The notes under the pieces were generated by a model. That model was not told where the DNA came from. It saw only the letters and a program-made list of their open reading frames with translations, and did not search any database. Made by a program: the position numbers and the translations under genes. From contig CAWINK010000001.1 of NCBI GenBank assembly GCA_963837445.1, positions 62,001-126,000 on the forward strand: a stretch of 64,000 bases of DNA, given 5' to 3'. Below, piece after piece: positions 8,721 to 16,270 of the stretch; position 1 is the stretch's first letter; the number at the start of each line of letters is the position of its first letter. The stretch is from JACVRW01 sp963837445 (lineage in GTDB: Bacteria; Actinomycetota; Thermoleophilia; Solirubrobacterales; Thermoleophilaceae).

Positions 8721-8916
8721 CGGTGAAAGGCTGGGTGCACAACTCGCCTTTCGAGCTCGTTCGGCGGGGGGGTTGGCGTCTTGCGCCCCTATTTGAACGA
8801 CAACGCGCCCACCCCCGCTCCGCACGCCGGGGTGTGGCGAGTTGTCGACCCCCAAACGGGTGACCCCTCAATGCCCGCAGTTAGCCCGGCTGGCACACCG
8901 CCAGGCGCCGGCGGCC

Positions 8917-10515
8917 CTAGACCCGCCGCGCTCCCGGCTGGCCGTCCTCGACGACAAATGACGCGAACGTGGACACCGGCGCGTTCCTCGTCGAGACGGT
9001 CGGCACCATCCGCAGGTCCGTCCGCCACTCGTCGCGGTCGAGCCTGCAGCGCACGTACCCGCGGCGGTCGCCGTCGAAGAACTGGATGTGCGGGTTGAAC
9101 GGGATCATCGGGCCGTAGTACGGGCCGTACACCGGAAAGTCGCCGTTCGACGAGATCGAGGTGCCCACGAACTCCGTGGCGACGACCGGCGCGTCCTCGT
9201 CGTCAAAGTCGACCTTGAGGTCGTTCACGAAGGTGGAGTGCCAGTCGCCGGTGATCACCACCGGGTTGCGCACCCTGGACTTCTGGATCCGCCTGAGGAT
9301 CCGCGCCCGCTGGCCCGGCCAGCCGTCCCACGCGTCCTGCCAGAAACGGTTGCCCTCCGCGTCGTGCTTCAGCTGGCCCATCATCACGCCGTTGGCGATC
9401 ACGTTCCAGCGCGCTCGCGACCGCTGGAGGCCGTCGAGCAGCCAGCGCTCCTGCTCGTGTCCGGTCATCGTCGCGTCCGGGTCGAAGCCCGCGTCACACG
9501 GCGGCTGCTCGCCGTCGCCGCACGGGTTATCGGTGCGGTACTGGCGCGTGTCGAGCACGCTGAAATTGGCGACGTCGCCGTAGGCCAGCCGGCGGTATAG
9601 CTGCATGTTCGTGGGCCGCGGCCGCGAGCTGAGCGGCACCGGCAGGTTCTCGAAGTAGGCCTGATAGCCGTTGGCCCGCCGCTGGACGAACGCCGCGCTC
9701 GTGTCCGCGAACTCGGGATAGATGCCGGAGTAGTCGTTGGCGACCTCGTGGTCGTCCCAGGTCACGATCCACGGGAACCTGCGGTGCGCCTCCTGGAGGT
9801 CCGGGTCGGTCTTGTAGAGCGAGTGCTGGAGCCGGTAGCGCGCGAGCGTCTCGCACTCCGGCGCGAACGACGCGGGAACGTTGGCGTTTCGCACGCCGCC
9901 GGAGCCGACCCCGTACTCGTAGATGTAGTCGCCGAGGTGGACGACGAGGTCCAGGTCCTCTTCGGCCATGCGCCCGTAGGCAGAGTAAAAGCCGTCGTCC
10001 CATTTCTGGCACGACGCGAACGCAAACGTCAGCTCGCGGACATGTTCGCGCGAGCCCGGCGTGGTCTTCGTGCGTCCGACCGGGCTGGCGTCGCCGTCGG
10101 TGAGGAAGCGGTAGTAGTACTCGCGGCCCGGCCGAAGGCCCCGCACGTCCACGTGCACGGAGTGCCCAAGCTCGGGCAGGGCGGCGACGTTCCCGGATCG
10201 CACGACGTTCCGGAAGCGGGAGTCGGACGCGAGCTGCCAGCGCACCCTCACGTCGCGAGCCGGCATCCCGCCACCTTCGACGAGCGGCTCCGGCGCGAGG
10301 CGCGTCCACAGCGAGATGCCGTCCGGAGTGGGGTCACCGGAGGCCACGCCGAGCCGGAACGGATAGGCGCGCAGCTTCGGGTACGCCATGGCGAGGTCGC
10401 CGCGCAGCTGGGCGTACGCTGCCGTGCCCGCCAGGGCGCCGGTGAAGGCGAGGAACCTCCGACGGTCGATCACGCAGTCGTTCAGCTCGGCCAGTGTCCG
10501 GCGTGGATCAGACAT
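8917..10515 (-). CDS. phoD: PhoD-like alkaline phosphatase, Tat-exported
   Basis: A 532-residue metallophosphoesterase of the PhoD family, secreted to release phosphate from organic esters or wall polymers. Seen: Tat signal DRRRFLAFTGALAGTAAYA (residues 17-35), PhoD N-terminal domain with FRLGVASGDPTPDGISLWTR near 53, then metal-site motifs FAFASC, HLGDYIYEYG, TWDDHEVANDY and ITGDWHSTFV. The start ATG at 10515 has GGGGGAGAG just upstream, rather than the longer frame that would run into gntR. The gene diverges from gntR, and the operator-like TGGTATATCA lies 36 nt upstream, so co-regulation is possible but unproven. Confidence 0.92.
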   Translation of the reverse strand: MSDPRRTLAELNDCVIDRRRFLAFTGALAGTAAYAQLRGDLAMAYPKLRAYPFRLGVASGDPTPDGISLWTRLAPEPLVEGGGMPARDVRVRWQLASDSRFRNVVRSGNVAALPELGHSVHVDVRGLRPGREYYYRFLTDGDASPVGRTKTTPGSREHVRELTFAFASCQKWDDGFYSAYGRMAEEDLDLVVHLGDYIYEYGVGSGGVRNANVPASFAPECETLARYRLQHSLYKTDPDLQEAHRRFPWIVTWDDHEVANDYSGIYPEFADTSAAFVQRRANGYQAYFENLPVPLSSRPRPTNMQLYRRLAYGDVANFSVLDTRQYRTDNPCGDGEQPPCDAGFDPDATMTGHEQERWLLDGLQRSRARWNVIANGVMMGQLKHDAEGNRFWQDAWDGWPGQRARILRRIQKSRVRNPVVITGDWHSTFVNDLKVDFDDEDAPVVATEFVGTSISSNGDFPVYGPYYGPMIPFNPHIQFFDGDRRGYVRCRLDRDEWRTDLRMVPTVSTRNAPVSTFASFVVEDGQPGARRV

Positions 10516-10551
10516 CTCTCCCCCTGTCTCCTGGGCGTGCTTCGCTCCGCG

Positions 10552-10561
10552 TGGTATATCA
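10552..10561. promoter_or_regulatory. Operator-like site 3 (TGGTATATCA) in phoD-gntR divergent region
   Basis: This matches the TGATATATCA palindrome at 9 of 10 positions and lies 21 nt upstream of the gntR ATG, as expected for autoregulation by a GntR-family protein. It also faces the divergent phoD gene. Confidence 0.6.
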
Positions 10562-10582
10562 CCGTAAGCTCGCTCGCACGCG

Positions 10583-11266
10583 ATGGCCGCCGAACCCTCG
10601 CCCACCCCGGTCCCTGACACCTCGGCCACGCGGCTGGTGGCCGAGCGCGCCTACCTCGAGCTGCGCAATCGCATCGTGACGCTCCATCTCCCTCCCGGGA
10701 CGGTGCTGCGCGAGGACGAGCTGATGGACGAGATGGGCATCGGCCGGACCCCCCTGCGCGAGGCGGTCAAGCGCCTGGCGCTCGAGAACCTCGTGGACGT
10801 GCAGCCGCGCCGCGGCACGTTCGTCTCCCCGGTGGAGGCCGCCGACATCGTCAGCATCACCGAGGTGCGTGCCGAGCTCGAGGGGTATGCCGCGGAGCTG
10901 GCCGCGCTGCGTCTCGACCCCGAGGGACACGCCACCGCTGAGACGCTCCTGCACGAGGTCGAGCATCTACGTCGACCGGACGACCAGGACTGGCTGATGC
11001 GCTTCGACGAGAGCATCCACCGGTTCACCTGGGAGGCCGCCCGCAACCCCTATCTGGCCCAGACGCTCGAGCGCTACTTCACTCACTCGCTGCGGATCTG
11101 GTACGTGGTGCTCGACCGCGTGCCGGGCCTCGGCCACGCGGTCCACGACCAGACGCAGCTGCTCGAGGCGGTGCTGGACCGCAACGGTCCGCACGCACGC
11201 ACGATCATGCGCGAGCACGTGCTCGCGTTCCAGCGCGAGATCCTCGTTGCGTTCAGCCGGACCTGA
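10583..11266 (+). CDS. GntR-family (FadR/FCD subfamily) transcriptional regulator
   Basis: A 227-residue one-component regulator. Seen: N-terminal winged helix with LRNRIVTLHLPPGTVLREDE (about 26-45), MGIGRTPLREAVKRLALENL (about 51-70) and QPRRGTFVSPV, then an all-helical FCD ligand domain from about 90 with the metal-site pattern DESIHRFTWEAARNPYL near 144 and a late EHVLAFQREI. FCD regulators bind small carboxylates. The position between the catabolic and uptake operons, and the recurring TGATATATCA palindromes before those operons and itself, make it the likely controller of the betaine/dimethylglycine regulon. Inducer unknown. Confidence 0.9.
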   Translation: MAAEPSPTPVPDTSATRLVAERAYLELRNRIVTLHLPPGTVLREDELMDEMGIGRTPLREAVKRLALENLVDVQPRRGTFVSPVEAADIVSITEVRAELEGYAAELAALRLDPEGHATAETLLHEVEHLRRPDDQDWLMRFDESIHRFTWEAARNPYLAQTLERYFTHSLRIWYVVLDRVPGLGHAVHDQTQLLEAVLDRNGPHARTIMREHVLAFQREILVAFSRT

Positions 11267-11891
11267 GTCCCCCGGGCCCGTGCCACAGCTGCCAGGCGCG
11301 CAGGTTCCAGCGCGCTCGCGTGAGCGCGCGCACGGTCCCGTGGCCGCGGGCCTCGAGGTGAGTCGCCATGGCGAGGAAGGCCTGCGCGGCGGTGAGCGCG
11401 TCCCCCTCGGCCTGGTGCGGACGATGCGCGGGCAGGCCGAGCGCCGCGGCGATCGTGGAGAGGCTGCACGTGCCCGGGTCGCGCTCGCCGCGCTTGACGC
11501 TCAGCAGCCGCCACAGGACCGCCGTGTCCACGAACCGGCGCGGCAGGGGGCACCCGGCCTTGCGCAGAAACGTGCGCTCCACCCAGCTGGCATGCACCAC
11601 AGGGATCCGCCCGCGCATCTGTGCCGCCAGCGGTGCGAGCGCCTCCGGCGCGCTCGGAGCCCCGGCGAGGTCCACCTCGCGCAGGCGGTGGATCTCGAGG
11701 GCAGCGCTCGTGGACGTGGCCTGCGGACGCACGAGACCGTGAACCGACTCCGACACGATGATCCGGGAGAACTCGATCGGGATGCCGGCGAACGAGATGA
11801 CCTCGTCGCGTTGCGGGTCGAGCCCGGTCGTCTCGACGTCGATCGCTATGAACCGCGCCTCGCGCCACGACCGGTTTCGGAGCGGTGTCAA
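11253..11891 (-). CDS. DnaQ-like 3'-5' exonuclease
   Basis: A 212-residue DEDD-type exonuclease. Seen: FIAIDVETTGLDPQRDEV (exo I, D and E), a middle region with VVHASWVERTFL (exo II), and a late HQAEGDALTAAQAF (exo III, H and D). Related free-standing proteins accompany CBS/DUF294 nucleotidyltransferase-fold proteins in many bacteria, as here. The TTG start at 11891 overlaps the stop of the DUF294 gene as TTGA. As sequenced, a frameshift near 12002 in that gene makes the two read as one 664-residue chain, but the TTGA overlap argues for two genes. It converges on gntR with a 14-nt overlap. Confidence 0.8.
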   Translation of the reverse strand: MTPLRNRSWREARFIAIDVETTGLDPQRDEVISFAGIPIEFSRIIVSESVHGLVRPQATSTSAALEIHRLREVDLAGAPSAPEALAPLAAQMRGRIPVVHASWVERTFLRKAGCPLPRRFVDTAVLWRLLSVKRGERDPGTCSLSTIAAALGLPAHRPHQAEGDALTAAQAFLAMATHLEARGHGTVRALTRARWNLRAWQLWHGPGGLRSG

Positions 11892-13196
11892 CGGAGCTGG
11901 AAGCCGTACTCGTTGGCGACGCCCCGCTGCACCCGCGCGACCGCGCGGAAGGCCTCCTTCAGCGAGGTTCGGGCAAGCGGCGCCAGGCTCTTGGGCTGCG
12001 ATCAGGTCATCGGGATCGATGCCCTCTCGGAGCTGCCCCACCTGGTGCTCCATGCGGAGCGCGGAGAACAGCTCAAAGGCGTCGCGCAGGTTCGTGGCGT
12101 CGTCCGGGCTGAGAGTTCCGGCCTCGAGCGAAGCCTTGAGGCGGGCCCGGGTGGAGGCCGCGCTGACGCCGGCCCGCAGACCGCTCCAGCGCGCCAGCGA
12201 CTCGATCGGGAGCAACCCGCGGCGCTTGATGTCGAGCACGCCCTTGCGCTCACCGCTCGAGTGGAGCACGAAGTTGCGCATGAACCCGGTTGGCGGGCGC
12301 TCCGCCACGGCGGCCGAGGCCAGCCTCCGCAACAGCAGCTTGCGGTCGGGAGCCTCCACGAACGCCCGGGCCAGATGGCCCGCCATCGCCGTGGAACCCC
12401 AGACCGCATCGGCCTCCACGACCACCGAGAGCAACAGCAGGCCGCGGTCGCGATCGGGGTGCTCGATCCAGGTCCGCGCAGCCCGCTCCCACTCCTTGAC
12501 CGAGCGGGCGAATAGGGGGTTGGACGCGACCGCGCCCTTGGTGTCCGGCTCGAACCCGCACCGCCCGAGTCCCTCGAGCACGTGCTCGGCGAGCGCGGCA
12601 ATGGCGCGCTTTATCTCGGGGTCGTCGTCGGGGCCTTCCCACACGATGGCGCTGTCCACGTCGGAGCTTGGGAACGGCTCGAAGCGGCCGAAGCTGCCCG
12701 TGGCCAGCCACGTGTAGGGCACAGGCGGACGGCCCAGGTCCTGATGCGTGAACTCGATCATCCGCCGCGTGACCGCGTTGTGGATGCTCGCGATCGCGCG
12801 GCTGATCGACACGGGCGCGAGGCCGGCGTCGAAGAGCGCGATCACCGTGTCAGGAAGGTCGGCGGCCGCCTCGGCCATCTCGTCTGCATCGCTGCTGCGC
12901 GCGACTGCGGCGCGCAGCCGGAACGGCGCGCGTCGCTCGTTCGCCATCAGGTCCACGTCGTCCAGCACCCCGAGCAGGCGCCTGCCGGCCGTGAGCACCG
13001 GCAGGTGCCGGATCCCCTGGTCGAGCATCTCGAGCAGCGCCTCGGTGGCCGTGCGGTCGGCGGCCACGGTCCAGGCCGGGGCGGTCATCACGTCCGACAG
13101 CGGGGTCTCCGGCCCCGCGCCCGCGGCCACGACGCGAGTGCGAATGTCGCGGTCGGTCACGATCCCGAGGCCGTCGTCCAGCTCCACAACACGCAT
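11888..13196 (-). CDS. CBS-domain/DUF294 nucleotidyltransferase-fold protein (5'-truncated, frameshifted)
   Basis: Signal-transduction protein with CBS repeats (GIVTDRDIRTRVV near the start; HLPVLTAGRRLLGVLDDVDL), a nucleotidyltransferase-fold domain with TGSFGRFEPFPSSDVDSAIV (GS and DxD motif), and the helical DUF294 C-terminal domain. Two oddities are visible. The sequence begins in the middle of the first CBS motif at 13196, where homologous proteins have an extra N-terminal region, so the 5' end seems lost at a junction. A one-base indel near 12002 shifts the last 40 residues; correcting it gives LKEAFRAVARVQRGVANEYG and a stop at 11888. Confidence 0.75.
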
Positions 13197-13199
13197 TAT

Positions 13200-13660
13200 T
13201 TGGGGGTGAACGCGGTGATCCTGGGCACGCGTGCTGATCGCCTGCACGACGCGTGATCAACGCGCTCGGCGTGCAAGCTGATGTCGCGCATAACAGCAGC
13301 GGCGTGTTCATCGAGCTGATCGCGGCGGTGGTCCTGATCGTCGCGCTGGCGGTGAGCATCGAGCGCGGGCCCGACGTGGTGTTCGAGACGCAGGGCACGG
13401 GCGAGGGTCACGACTGGGGCTACTTCGGCGCCTTCCTCGCGGCGTCGCTTGCCTCCGCCTACGTGATGTACGGCTTTGACACGGCGAGTTCGCTGGGAGA
13501 GGAGAAGAAGGACTCGTGTCGCACCGCGTCGATCGCGATCTTTCGCGCGGTTATAGTCTCTTTCTTTCTTGGTGGGCTGTTCTTTCTGTTCGCGTTGATG
13601 TCGTGAGCGAACATCAACGCGTTCGAGATCGGCGAGTTCGGTGGTCTCCAGTACATCACG
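13200..13660 (+). pseudogene. Internal fragment of an APC-type amino acid permease
   Basis: Remnant of a membrane transporter. Seen in shifting frames: VINALGVQ, INSSGVFIELIAAVVLIVA (after correcting two indels near 13275 and 13295), YVMYGFDTASSLGEE near 13465, RAVIVSFFLGGLFFLFALMS, a TGA at 13604, then INAFEIGEFGGLQYI. These match the middle of an APC permease of about 500 residues; both ends are missing. It sits between the truncated DUF294 gene and the aldehyde dehydrogenase, so a deletion, an assembly join or both have happened here. Confidence 0.7.
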
Positions 13661-13694
13661 ATCGGCAGTCGGACGCCGTGCCCGACCCGGCGCC

Positions 13695-15134
13695 GTGAGC
13701 ACGCGGATGTTCATCGACGGCGAGTGGCGCGACGCGACCAGCGGCGCCACCGTCGAGGCCACGAGCCCGGCCACCGGCGAGTCACTCGGCCCGGTCGCGG
13801 AGGGCGACCGCGCGGACGCGCGCCTTGCCATCGCCGCCGCCAACGCTGCGTTCCCGGCGTGGGGCGCGCGTACCGGCTTCGAGCGCGGGGAACTGCTCCA
13901 TCGCGCGGCCGACGTGATGGAGCGCCGCAGGGACGAGCTGGCTCGCGTCCTAACGCTCGACCAGGGCAAGCCGCTGAAGGCGGAGGCCGAGGGGGAGGTC
14001 GGCGAGCTGATCGAGTTCTTCCGGATGGCGGCCGAGGACGGCAAGCGCGTGGAGGGCTCGATCCCGCAGAGCGCCGCCCCGGGAAGACGCGTGCTGCTGT
14101 TGCGCCGCCCGCTCGGCGTGCTCGGCCTCATCACGCCGTGGAACTGGCCCTACACCATGCCGGCCGAGGTGCTCGCGCCCGCGCTCGCGTGCGGCAACAC
14201 CGTCGTGTGGACCCCCGCGCCCTCGACGGCGGTGTGCTCCGGCGTGCTTGCCGAATGCGTCGCGGAGGCCGACCTGCCGCCGGGCGTCTTCAACTTCGTG
14301 CTCGGCCCCGGGCCCGAGGTGGGCGACGAGCTGGCGGCGAACCCTGGGACCCACGCGGTGGCGTTCACCGGTTCCACGGAGACCGGCCTGATCGTCTCGC
14401 GCCAGGCTGCCGGCAAGGCGCAGCTGCTGGAGATGGGGGGCAACGGGCCGCTCGTGGTCCTTCAGGACGCGGACCTTGCGGCCGCGGCCGAAGCCGCACG
14501 CGTGGGCTCGTTCCTCGGCGCGGGACAGAGCTGCTCCGCTGCCGAGCGGATCCTGGTGCACGAGGCTGTTCGGGACGAGTTCGTGTCGCTGCTGGCGAGC
14601 GAGGTCGAGCGAGAGGTGCGTCTGGGGGACCCGCTCGACGACGCGACCACGATGGGGCCCGTGAACAACGAGCCCGGTGCCGCCAAGATGGATGCGCACG
14701 TGGCCGACGCGGTCGAACGCGGCGCTACGGTCGTGACCGGTGGCAGCCGCGCCGAGGGCTTCCCCACCGGCCTCTACTGGGAGCCGACGGTGCTGACGGA
14801 CGTGCCGCCCGACTCGATCGCGGTCACCCAGGAGACCTTCGGGCCGATCGCGCCGGTGGTTGCCATCGGCTCGCTCGAGGACGCCATCGAGCAGACGAAC
14901 TCACAGGCCTACGGGCTGATGGCGGCCATCTTCACCGCCGACCTCGCGGCGGGCATGCGCTACGCCGACTCGGTGCACATGGGGCTCGTGAACATCAACG
15001 AGACGACCAACTACTGGGAGCCGCACCTCCCCTGGGGCGGGCGCGCGCGGTCACAGAGCGGGATCGGCCGCGTGGGCGGCCGCTATCCGATGGACACGCT
15101 CACCGAGCTCCAGACAGTCCTAATACACGCCTAA
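13695..15134 (+). CDS. NAD(P)-dependent aldehyde dehydrogenase
   Basis: A 479-residue ALDH-superfamily enzyme oxidising an aldehyde to the acid. Seen: WNWPYTMPAEVLAPALACGN near 151 (cofactor and substrate channel), AFTGSTETG near 219, the catalytic Glu in LLEMGGNGP near 244, the catalytic Cys in GAGQSCSAAERI near 278 and TQETFGPIAPVV near 378. Start taken as GTG 13695; ATG 13707 is an alternative. It stands directly upstream of the betaine ABC operon but the operator lies after it. Betaine aldehyde or succinic semialdehyde are possible substrates and cannot be separated from sequence. Confidence 0.88.
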   Translation: MSTRMFIDGEWRDATSGATVEATSPATGESLGPVAEGDRADARLAIAAANAAFPAWGARTGFERGELLHRAADVMERRRDELARVLTLDQGKPLKAEAEGEVGELIEFFRMAAEDGKRVEGSIPQSAAPGRRVLLLRRPLGVLGLITPWNWPYTMPAEVLAPALACGNTVVWTPAPSTAVCSGVLAECVAEADLPPGVFNFVLGPGPEVGDELAANPGTHAVAFTGSTETGLIVSRQAAGKAQLLEMGGNGPLVVLQDADLAAAAEAARVGSFLGAGQSCSAAERILVHEAVRDEFVSLLASEVEREVRLGDPLDDATTMGPVNNEPGAAKMDAHVADAVERGATVVTGGSRAEGFPTGLYWEPTVLTDVPPDSIAVTQETFGPIAPVVAIGSLEDAIEQTNSQAYGLMAAIFTADLAAGMRYADSVHMGLVNINETTNYWEPHLPWGGRARSQSGIGRVGGRYPMDTLTELQTVLIHA

Positions 15135-15162
15135 TCTCAGGGCTGGCGCGGGTCGCCCGGCC

Positions 15163-15172
15163 TGATATATCA
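15163..15172. promoter_or_regulatory. Palindromic operator, site 4 (TGATATATCA) before the ABC operon
   Basis: Exact copy of the palindrome found at 1609-1618 and 2428-2437, preceded by CC as in site 1. It ends 7 nt before the GTG of the betaine ATPase gene, so a bound protein would block the promoter or ribosome entry region. Confidence 0.75.
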
Positions 15173-15179
15173 TCGCGCC

Positions 15180-16268
15180 GTGAGCGACTCGCACGGCTCT
15201 GGCGCCGTGGAGACCCCTGAAGCACCCCCTGCCCCGGATCGCAACGGCGACCCCCTGCTCCGCGCCGAGGGCGTCTGGAAGCTGTTCGGCAAGCACGCCG
15301 ACAAGGTGATCGGCACGCCGGACGAGGATCTGTCGCGCGCGGAGCTGCGTGAGAAGAACGGCACCGTCGTCGCCGTACGCGACATCTCGATCGATGTCTG
15401 GCCCGGCGAGGTGTTCGTGGTCATGGGCCTGTCCGGCTCCGGCAAGTCGACGCTGGTGCGCACGCTGATCCGGCTGATCGAGCCCACCGCGGGCAAGATC
15501 ACGATCTGTGGCCAGGACGTGATGGCCGCCGACGCCGGCGCGCTGCGCGAGCTGCGCCGCCACCGGGTCTCGATGGTCTTCCAGCACTTCGGCCTCCTTG
15601 CGCACCGCACCGTGATCGACAACGTGGCGTTCGGGCTCGAGATCCAGGGCGTGTCGAAGCAGGAGCGGCTCACGAAGGCGAGCGAGATCCTGGAGCTCGT
15701 CGGGCTGCACGACGTGGCCACCTCCTTCCCGGCCCAGCTCTCCGGCGGCATGCAGCAGCGCGTGGGTCTGGCGCGCGCGTTCGCGGTCGAGCCCGAGCTG
15801 ATGCTCTACGACGAGCCCTTCAGCGCGCTCGACCCGCTGATCCGGCGCGACATGCAGGACGAGGTGATCCGCCTCCAGGCCGAGACCGGCAAGACGATGC
15901 TCTTCATCACCCACGACCTGCCCGAGGCCCTCCGGCTCGGCGACCGCATCGCGATCATGCGCGACGGGGCGATCGTGCAGCTCGGCACGCCCGAGGAGCT
16001 CGTGGGCTCGCCAGAGGACGAGTACGTCGAGAACTTCATCCGTGACATCCCGCGCACCCACGTGCTCACGCTCCGCTGGATCATGCGTGACGCCGAGCCC
16101 GGTGAGGCCACCGACGGACCCGAGCTGCCCGTGACCACCACGCTCAAGGACGCCGTGCCGGTGGTGGCGGCCACCGACAAGCCGGTGCGAGCGGTGAAGG
16201 ATGGCCGCGTGGTGGGCGTCGTCGACCGCGTGGCGGTCCTCCGCGCGATGGCCGAACCCGGGGCGTAG
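15180..16268 (+). CDS. proV: Glycine betaine/proline ABC transporter ATP-binding protein
   Basis: A 362-residue OpuAA/ProV-type ATPase. Seen: the subfamily N-terminus (LFGKHADKV), Walker A GLSGSGKST near residue 85, Q-loop MVFQHFGLLAHRTV, signature LSGGMQQRVGLARAFA near 186, Walker B LMLYDEPFSALDP, H-loop FITHDLPEAL, then a C-terminal CBS-like part (KPVRAVKDGRVVGVVDR) as in osmoregulated ProV proteins. It powers the downstream permease. The GTG start follows the palindromic operator by 7 nt. No clear Shine-Dalgarno is seen, so leaderless expression is possible. Catabolic uptake rather than osmoprotection is suggested by the shared operator. Confidence 0.92.
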   Translation: MSDSHGSGAVETPEAPPAPDRNGDPLLRAEGVWKLFGKHADKVIGTPDEDLSRAELREKNGTVVAVRDISIDVWPGEVFVVMGLSGSGKSTLVRTLIRLIEPTAGKITICGQDVMAADAGALRELRRHRVSMVFQHFGLLAHRTVIDNVAFGLEIQGVSKQERLTKASEILELVGLHDVATSFPAQLSGGMQQRVGLARAFAVEPELMLYDEPFSALDPLIRRDMQDEVIRLQAETGKTMLFITHDLPEALRLGDRIAIMRDGAIVQLGTPEELVGSPEDEYVENFIRDIPRTHVLTLRWIMRDAEPGEATDGPELPVTTTLKDAVPVVAATDKPVRAVKDGRVVGVVDRVAVLRAMAEPGA

Positions 16269-16270
16269 CG

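Noticed and set aside
8721..8916. Inverted pair CAACTCGCC / GGCGAGTTG in the gap before phoD
   Set aside because: The arms are more than 80 nt apart with no terminator-like context; it may be chance in GC-rich DNA. No gene is seen in this gap.
11253..13247. A single CBS-DUF294-exonuclease fusion protein
   Set aside because: The bridging residues are a frameshift artefact: the other frame encodes the normal DUF294 C-terminus and a TTGA stop/start overlap.
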